DNA of 64,000 bases from Ciona intestinalis (taxonomy: Eukaryota > Chordata > Ascidiacea > Phlebobranchia > Cionidae). The translations under genes and the position numbers were made by a program. Below, one piece after another: positions 58,366 to 64,000 of the stretch. How positions within the stretch are numbered: position 1 is the stretch's first letter; every line of letters starts with the position of its first letter. A model generated the notes under the pieces. That model searched no databases. It saw nothing but the letters and a program-made list of their open reading frames with translations, and was not told the origin of the DNA. Where the stretch lies: the NCBI RefSeq assembly GCF_000224145.3, contig NC_020170.2, forward strand, positions 253,001 to 317,000, in the 5' to 3' direction.

Positions 58366-58506
58366 ATTTAATAGCCTTGTGTTTTTGCCATATATATATA
58401 TATATATAGATTCATTATAGAATGACTATAAAGAAATTGCTTTATCACAGAAAATGATATACAGGTATTTATATTCTTATTGATACATATTATTAGAATG
58501 TTTATT

Positions 58507-58700
58507 ATAGTAGGGTGGGGGAGACGCGAAACTTTAGCACATAATATCCAAATATCCTGAACATGTTTAAAACAATTAACAACGGTATATTAGGGTCGTG
58601 AGAATACAGTTTTATAATTCCTCAAATATTCTTTCTTTACTACCAAATAAGACGACAAAATTGAATTAAAAGGTTTCCAATCTCCCCCACCCTACTATAT
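58507..58700. mobile_element. MITE shared by both duplicate blocks (second copy)
   Basis: Differs from 52667-52860 at only a few bases, and has the same offset (5840 bases) as the coding exon beside it. Confidence 0.9.
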
Positions 58701-58716
58701 AAGTGTTAACATGCAT

Positions 58717-61700
58717 TTATCCAGAGTTATCCGGCTCTATCCTGGGCAGCGGCTTCAATTTGATCGTGGGCGCTCGGTTGTAAACTTTTTCATCCGGTTT
58801 AAATATCAGATCTGGACTTCCAAAGTAAGCTATTCTAGCTGCTGCTCCGTATATATTATCTCTGGTTCGGATTTGTTCTTCAGTATCCGTATAAATGTAT
58901 TGTAAGTGCGAATTGTGTTGTACGGCCGCTCTTGGGTGTATGTGAAGCGCATAATTTTCACTTAAATCATATTTGCTTTCAACTGCTGCCCCAAGGCCTT
59001 CGTATCCTTCAAACGGAAGCGGTCTGTTCAATGCAAACTCTTCAATGTGTACATTCGGCTAAAAAAACAATATTTTGTTTTAATAACTGTTTTTGTCGTT
59101 ATATCCGTTTTTTTGTTTAAAATATTACTAAATCTTCGCTACCGCAATCGAAGAGACAAATAGAAGTTATTATTATTAATATTATTATCATAACAAAATG
59201 AAATAAATTCTGATATTGAATCTAGGAAATTAGTTTTATTTACCGCCATGTTTTTCCGATAAAATTGGTGCAGACCGTTCTGTGCATATTTATAGTATAC
59301 TTTTGGATCATAATTTTCAAATGCTTTCAAAAAGCTCTCATGGTAAAACTTGTTTAAAAACTTCGAATTCGGTTCGGCCAGCAAAATCCCCGCATTGATG
59401 CTCAAAGCGTGTTCACTGTAAATTAAATAAAACCTTATTAAAGGTGGCTGTACACAGTATCCGGAATTCGTCCGTTTTGTCTGTTTTGTCCGGATTTCGT
59501 TGCCGCATGCGGAACTCGGTAATGGGTTTGCATGCGACTTCGCAAGCAGATTCGCATGCCGGATACTGTGTACAGCCACCTTAATACAAATTGAAAATTA
59601 TTTATGAATGAAAGACCCCTATTCAACCACTTGTAACAGGACAAGAGCCGTCGTTTTATCACATTTTGCAACTCGTGACACAGTTGGTTAGCCTGCCTCT
59701 AACCTAGAGGTAATGGGTTCAAGGCTCTTCGCTGCCACCATTGTGGGCGTATGTGTCACTGGGCAAGACACTTAACAGCAATTACTCTAACCCAGTGGTC
59801 ATATATATAAGCAATTACCCTCTAAACTACATACGGTAACTCGTAAGTTGTTACGAGATGTATGAAACAGAACACCCGTGTCATAACGACTGTCGTTTCC
59901 CAGCCACGCAAGGCAAGTTACAAACACTTATTATTTCGACTACAATCGCTAAAGTGCGGAATAAATCACAATCTAATTATATAGTAGGGTGGGGAGAATG
60001 GGACACCTTTTCATTCTATTTTCTCATCCCATTTAGTAATAAACAAATAACGTTCAAATAATTATAAAACCGTATCTTCAACGACTCTCATAAGAGCGTT
60101 GTTAAATGTTTAAAACAATGTCAAGATATTTAGATATTATGTGCTATAAAGCTGTGCCGTTTTCCCCACCCTATAATATTTTATATAGTGGGGTGGGGGG
60201 AAATGGGACACATTTAGCGCAGAATATCCAAATATCCTGATCGTGTTTTAAACAATTAACAACGGTCTAAGGGAGTCATAAGGATACGGATTTATATTTA
60301 TTTGAATTTTTTGTTTACTATCAAATATGACCAGTAAATAGAATGATAAGGTGTCCTATCTTCCCCATCCCACTATAATAAAACTTACCGTCCAGCAACG
60401 AAAGAAAAGTGGCGAAAAGAGTCAAGGTTTTTTAATAGAATAACATCATTGTCCACGTATATACCCCCATGCTTAATCAGTTTTGTAAACCGAATAACTT
60501 CCGCCCGAGAATCTGCACTTATCTATAAACACAAATAAAAACAGAAATTAAAAGTAACAGTAATACATTTTGTCAGGCCAAGATTTTTGCTGATCGATAA
60601 AAAGTTTTTGCTGACCGAAAAAAAATTATCGACAAAGTTATATACGTAGTAACTCGTAATAAGCGGGCTAAGGTGTATGAAACAGAACACCCGTGTTTAA
60701 CGACTGTCCTTGCATCGCAACGCAAGTGGTCATAAATTCCATTCATTAAACTAATATAGGAATTAGACACAACAGAGCCCATTTTTTCATAAGACTTTTT
60801 TGTAAGTTTTTTTTTATAAGTTTTTTTTTTATAAGTTTTTTAGATGAAGGTACTCGCCTGTTTACCGTTGACACGTAATGGGTCTTTTACTTTAACCCAT
60901 CGGAGGCATGGTATTTCTCGGATCGCCTTTTTGGCGAATTTACCTACAAATTACAACAAACATAATAATAAATTTATTTGTTCCTACGATTACAGTAGCG
61001 TAGATTTAGAAATATTTTAAACGAAAAGACAAGGTATAGCGACAAAACTACAGTTGTTAAAACACGCTCACAGTTTAAAACATAATAATTTAGATTTAAC
61101 TGAAAGAAAATAAGCGTGGTCGCTACACCTAGCGGACAAACAAGCCATTTATGTTTAATTATTACTAAGTTAATCTTCTATTAGAAACAAACGTGTGCGT
61201 ATAGACACAACCCGTGCAGTGGGGGAGTCGGCTTTAAACAGGATTGCCCTAATAGTTTGGATTTAGTTTTAATTGACCAGTATTTTATCGTATATACAAA
61301 ACCTTTTTCTACTGTGTATAGTAGAGTGGGGGAGATGGGAAACGTTTTGCACATAATATCCTAGTGTGCTGATCGTATTTTAAACAATTAACAACGGTCT
61401 ATGAAATTTGTCAGGATACGCTTTTGTAATTCTTTTAGCGTTCGTTGTTTACTCCTAATTATACAAGCAAATAGAATGAAACAGTGTCCTATTTTCCCCA
61501 CCTTACTATATATATGGAGCAGGGTGTGGGAAGATGGGACACCTTTTAGCTCCACTTTCTCGTCCCATTTGGTAGTAAACAAAGAACATTCAAAGAAATA
61601 AATAACTATATCCTCACGACTCCCATAGACCATTGTTAATTGTTTAAAACAAGATCAGGATATTTGGATAATACGTGCTAAAGGTGTCTCATCTTCCCCC

Positions 61701-62152
61701 ACTCTACTATATATGTAATACGTACTTGTAGGTATGACAGTTGTGTAGTAGATAATAACGGCTTCTGGCTGTTGTATTCTTGCCACTGACCGCAAGGCTA
61801 AATACTTAAGAAAGTCGAACTGAACGTTTCTAACCAATATTAGATAAACAATATTTGGAATTTTGTATTTTTTCCCGAATTGGTCAAAATCTCGCTTTTT
61901 TGCCAAGTCGCCACATGTTATGGGTAAAAGTGGCAAAGTCTCGCAAATTGTGTAGTTGGTTGCAGTTGCTGTTTTTTTGCATGAGTTCTTCTTATGCAAA
62001 ATATATGTTTGTTTCTGCAGTGTCTCTGCTAGGTTTAGCCAACGTCGGTTTAGCTTGCGAACTGGCTTTGCTGGTTTCTTTATTACCAGTATTAACACTA
62101 AAACAATCGCCAACAAGAGAAACAATGGCATTTTTTTATTGAAATGAAACAT
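58717..62152 (-). CDS. GT32-like type II glycosyltransferase, copy 2
   Basis: Five exons (minus): 62152-61726, 60943-60858, 60522-60389, 59415-59244, 59058-58717; 386 aa, phases agree. The organisation matches copy 1: N-terminal membrane anchor (LLLAIVLVLILVI), KRDFDQFGKKYKIPNIVYLI, ADSRAEVIRFTKLIKHGGIY with the DXD motif D195-N-D197, EHALSINAGILLAEPNS, and a C-terminal domain. Exon 1 is about three-quarters identical to copy 1 in protein and has a five-residue insertion (LNRRW). The last exon differs at only two of 113 residues (FGAA/LGAA and HNLH/HNSH). Intron 2 again has a GC donor (CAG|GCGAGT). Both copies look intact and in the same orientation, head to tail. Confidence 0.88.
59080..59185 (+). 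repeat. Unclassified interspersed repeat, partial
   Basis: TGTCGTTATATCCGTTTTTTTG, AAATCTTCGCTACCGCAATCG, GAAGTTATTATTATTAATATT. Equivalent to 53235-53335. Confidence 0.65.
59441..59582. mobile_element. 142-bp MITE with perfect ~24-bp inverted ends
   Basis: The left end AAGGTGGCTGTACACAGTAT is matched perfectly by the right end ATACTGTGTACAGCCACCTT, and pairing continues through CCGG. An internal palindrome CCGCATGCGG lies in the GC-rich loop. It sits in the intron between exons 3 and 4 of copy 2 and is absent from copy 1. Target-site duplication is ambiguous because both flanks are TTA/TAA rich. Family unknown. Confidence 0.8.
59668..59935 (+). repeat. SINE, middle shortened
   Basis: ACACAGTTGGTTAGCCTGCC head, GGTTCAAGGCTCTTC, ATTACTCTAACCCAGTGG, then AACTCGTAAGTTGTTACGAG tail. 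Orthologous to the copy at 54005 in the duplicate. Confidence 0.8.
59981..60178. mobile_element. MITE in copy 2 intron 3
   Basis: ATAGTAGGGTGGGGAGAATGGG start and CCGTTTTCCCCACCCTATAAT end. Corresponds to 54538-54724. Confidence 0.85.
60184..60378. mobile_element. Second MITE in copy 2 intron 3
   Basis: ATAGTGGGGTGGGGGGAAATGGG start and CTATCTTCCCCATCCCACTATAA end. Adjacent to the previous copy in the opposite orientation. Ends 11 bases before exon 3. Confidence 0.85.
60650..60740 (+). repeat. SINE tail fragment
   Basis: GTAACTCGTAATAAGCGGGC, GAAACAGAACACCCGTGTTTAACG. Confidence 0.65.
60965..61160 (-). repeat. Unclassified interspersed repeat, copy 4
   Basis: ACAGTAGCGTAGATTTAGAAAT, AAAAGACAAGGTATAGCGAC, AAGCGTGGTCGCTACACC. 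In copy 2 intron 1. Confidence 0.7.
61317..61511. mobile_element. MITE in copy 2 intron 1
   Basis: ATAGTAGAGTGGGGGAGATGGG start and CTATTTTCCCCACCTTACTATA end. Confidence 0.85.
61516..61713. mobile_element. MITE abutting copy 2 exon 1
   Basis: GAGCAGGGTGTGGGAAGATGGG start and CATCTTCCCCCACTCTACTATAT end. Opposite orientation to its neighbour at 61317. Corresponds to 55880-56062. Confidence 0.85.
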
Positions 62153-62600
62153 TTTTGTCCGAACCTTTTAAGCTTTGAAAAAAAAACAACCTAAAGTTAC
62201 ATTTCATTCAAAAGTTTATAAATAGCGCTTGACTGTGCTAATTTTATGAACAAACTTACCTAAGTTTGACAACATAATGCAAATTGGCCATTATTAAACT
62301 AAAGTATTTATGGCCCAAAATATTTGACTGTCCTCACATGTTATTTTTATAGATAAAACCAAAGCGTCTTTGACGTATACTGTTAGCGATTGCGGCTACG
62401 TTTCCTAAGTCTGTCGCATATGTCCGCGTCGAGGATTGCGTAAATCTATTGAATACAAATCGCCGGAAATTCCTGTATTAAGATGCTATTATTGTACCGT
62501 CCTATATTGTCTGTTTCTGCACATTAGTAAGCTACCTATATGATTGCGTGGTAGTTTGTTGCAATGATGTGTAATAAACAGAATATATATAGTTCCAAAA
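62153..62600. other. Upstream region of copy 2
   Basis: Shared with 56520-57200 apart from the MITE there. Probable promoter of copy 2. AAAATATTTGACTGTCCTCAC and CCAAAGCGTCTTTGACG are conserved between the two. Confidence 0.5.
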
Positions 62601-62702
62601 CAACAGTTGTTAAAACACGCTTACAAAAACATTTACATTTTACTGGAAGAAAATAAGCGTGATCGCTACACTTTCTTTTATAGAACACGCAATTCAAAGC
62701 TA

Positions 62703-62913
62703 TATGAATATAACTTGCTTTATCCTCGCGTGGCTGGAAAACGACAGTCGTTATAACACGGGTTTAACACCTTGTGCCAGCTTACAAGTTACAATATATG
62801 TTACTTTGTGGGTAGTTATTTTTTTATGTATGGCTGATAATTTGGACAACCCATTAGTGACCAATGGGTTGGAGCAATTGCCGTTAAGTGTCTGCCCAAG
62901 GAACATACGCCCA
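62703..62913 (-). repeat. SINE, head lost in gap
   Basis: Tail TATAACTTGCTTTATCCTCGCG and body GGAGCAATTGCCGTTAAGTG, stopping at ACATACGCCCA where the N run starts. Confidence 0.85.
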
Positions 62914-63051
62914 NNNNNNNNNNNNNNNNNNNNNNNNNNNNNNNNNNNNNNNNNNNNNNNNNNNNNNNNNNNNNNNNNNNNNNNNNNNNNNNNNNNNNNN
63001 NNNNNNNNNNNNNNNNNNNNNNNNNNNNNNNNNNNNNNNNNNNNNNNNNNN
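62914..63051. other. Assembly gap (138 N)
   Basis: Begins inside a SINE. Followed by another SINE tail in opposite orientation, so it probably hides two head-to-head SINE heads. Confidence 0.95.
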
Positions 63052-63082
63052 CAAAAAATATACAGCTTTTTCTGAAGTAAGA

Positions 63083-63176
63083 TACGTGGTAGTGGTAACT
63101 TGTAAGCTGGCACGAGGTGTGTGAACACCCGTGATATAATAACTGTCGCGAGGATATAGCAGCTTACATTTATTCA
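63083..63176 (+). repeat. SINE tail fragment
   Basis: GGTAACTTGTAAGCTGGCACG, GTGTGTGAACACCCGTGATATAAT, TTACATTTATTCAC. Confidence 0.75.
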
Positions 63177-63205
63177 CTTAAATATCAATGATTTCTTTTA
63201 ATTAG

Positions 63206-63343
63206 CCTTTACTAATACGGGTTACCTACTGGAAAGCAAAAGACCCGGAATTGTACAAGGCAAAACGTTTTCCTTCAGTTATAATAAATGAAAAGGTTCA
63301 CATATATTCAACGCCAATTTTGGAATACCCCGGGCTTATGAAG
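63206..63343 (+). CDS. PIPOX: Exon of peroxisomal sarcosine oxidase-like gene (partial)
   Basis: One 46-codon exon, phase 0 at both ends, flanked by TTTTAATTAG and AAG|GTATTTC. It translates as PLLIRVTYWKAKDPELYKAK, then RFPSVIINEKVHIYSTP and ILEYPGLMK. This matches the central part of PIPOX/L-pipecolate oxidase (vertebrate YWKEKVPG..., EYPGLMK), FAD enzymes that oxidise N-methyl and cyclic amino acids in peroxisomes. Earlier exons were not found in the window and could lie in the gap at 62914-63051. Later exons would be beyond 64000. It could also be an isolated fragment of a gene. Confidence 0.75.
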
Positions 63344-63448
63344 GTATTTCATGTTTTTTACTATTTTTGTTGTATTTTTTATTAAAAGTGTGATTTGTGG
63401 GTGTTATTGTAGAACATGTGTGTAATGGTTTAATACCCATGTTGTACT

Positions 63449-63910
63449 TGACAGTGAGCATGAGGTGTATGAATTACACCATGTGTGTCTGGTGTATAAG
63501 AAGACACCCATGTTGTATCTTGACAGTGAGCATGAGGTGTATAATTACAACATGTGTGTCTGGTGTATAAGAAGACACCCATGTTGTATCTTGACAGTGA
63601 GCATGAGGTGTATAATTACAACATGTGTGTCTGGTGTATAAGAAGACACCCATGGTATAACTTGACAGTGAGCATGAGGTGTATGAATACACCATGTGTG
63701 TCTGGTGTATAAGAAGACACCCATGTTGTATCTTGACAGTGAGCATGAGGTGTATAATTACAACATGTGTGTCTGGTGTATAAGAAGACACTTATGTTAT
63801 AACTTGACAGTGAGCATGAGGTGTATGAATACACCATGTGTGTCTGATGTACAAAAAATACCCATGTCATAACTCAACAGTGAGCATGAGGTGTATAAAT
63901 ACACCATGTG
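63449..63910. repeat. 71-bp minisatellite, about 6.5 units
   Basis: TGACAGTGAGCATGAGGTGT recurs at 63449, 63521, 63592, 63663, 63734, 63805 and, as CAACAG, about 63875. Spacing is 70-72 bases. Units alternate between two subtypes, TGTATAATTACAACATG and TGTATGAATACACCATG. Lies in the intron after the PIPOX-like exon. Confidence 0.95.
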
Positions 63911-64000
63911 TGTGTATGGTTCACACAAAATTTTTTAAAATTTAGTTTACCCATAAGAGTAACTCATTTACAAAATTACAGATATGCTACCACAGCGGAA

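Noticed and set aside
63474-63870. 84-105-codon repetitive frames in the minisatellite.
   Set aside because: Produced by a 71-bp tandem repeat drifting through frames; no start context or homology.

Overview
The window reads as nuclear DNA of a solitary ascidian, almost certainly Ciona (intestinalis/robusta type). Four things point there: AT-rich sequence with short spliced exons; tunicate-like versions of chordate genes (TRPA1, FoxE, SLC35E1); a very abundant tRNA-headed SINE; and a very abundant ~195 bp inverted-repeat element ending in GGGTGGGG. The last two may be the published Ciona elements Cics-1 and Cimi-1; I name them from memory and could not check. There are no operons or CRISPR arrays, and I found no complete tRNA gene.

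Layout. 1-3900: no gene recognised; repeat fragments and one perfect NRF1-type palindrome. 3908-16460 (minus): a TRPA1-type ankyrin TRP channel in about 25 exons. 16.5-23.5 kb: mostly inverted-repeat element copies, then unique AT-rich DNA. 23545-28237 (minus): FoxE forkhead factor in three exons whose splice phases all agree. 30147-37329 (minus): SLC35E1-like nucleotide-sugar/triose-phosphate-type transporter in nine exons, phases all agreeing. 37708-42196 (minus): a probable sperm/axonemal microtubule protein, nine exons, 5' end probably lost in a 500-base N gap. 43452-44345 (minus): two exons of an unrecognised Arg/Ser-rich protein. 45137-52108 (plus): a secreted CUB plus trypsin-fold serine protease in ten exons. 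52877-56515 and 58717-62152 (both minus): a tandem pair of GT32-like Golgi glycosyltransferase genes. 63206-63343 (plus): one exon of a peroxisomal sarcosine oxidase-like gene. 63449-63910: a 71-bp minisatellite.

The genes are ordinary and functionally unrelated (sensory channel, endostyle/thyroid-type transcription factor, Golgi transporter, axonemal protein, secreted protease, glycosyltransferases), as expected in a compact chordate genome. The interest lies in details. The channel seems to lack several electrophile-sensing cysteines and has Glu for Asp in the pore. The glycosyltransferase pair shows a ~98% identical 3' block beside diverged 5' exons. TGACGTCA is strongly over-represented around FoxE and SLC35E1. 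SLC35E1 carries a tandemly copied splice acceptor. Repeats are very dense from 43 kb rightwards, and three of the four assembly gaps open inside the same SINE. All exon models were read by eye from splice signals, reading frame and remembered family sequences.
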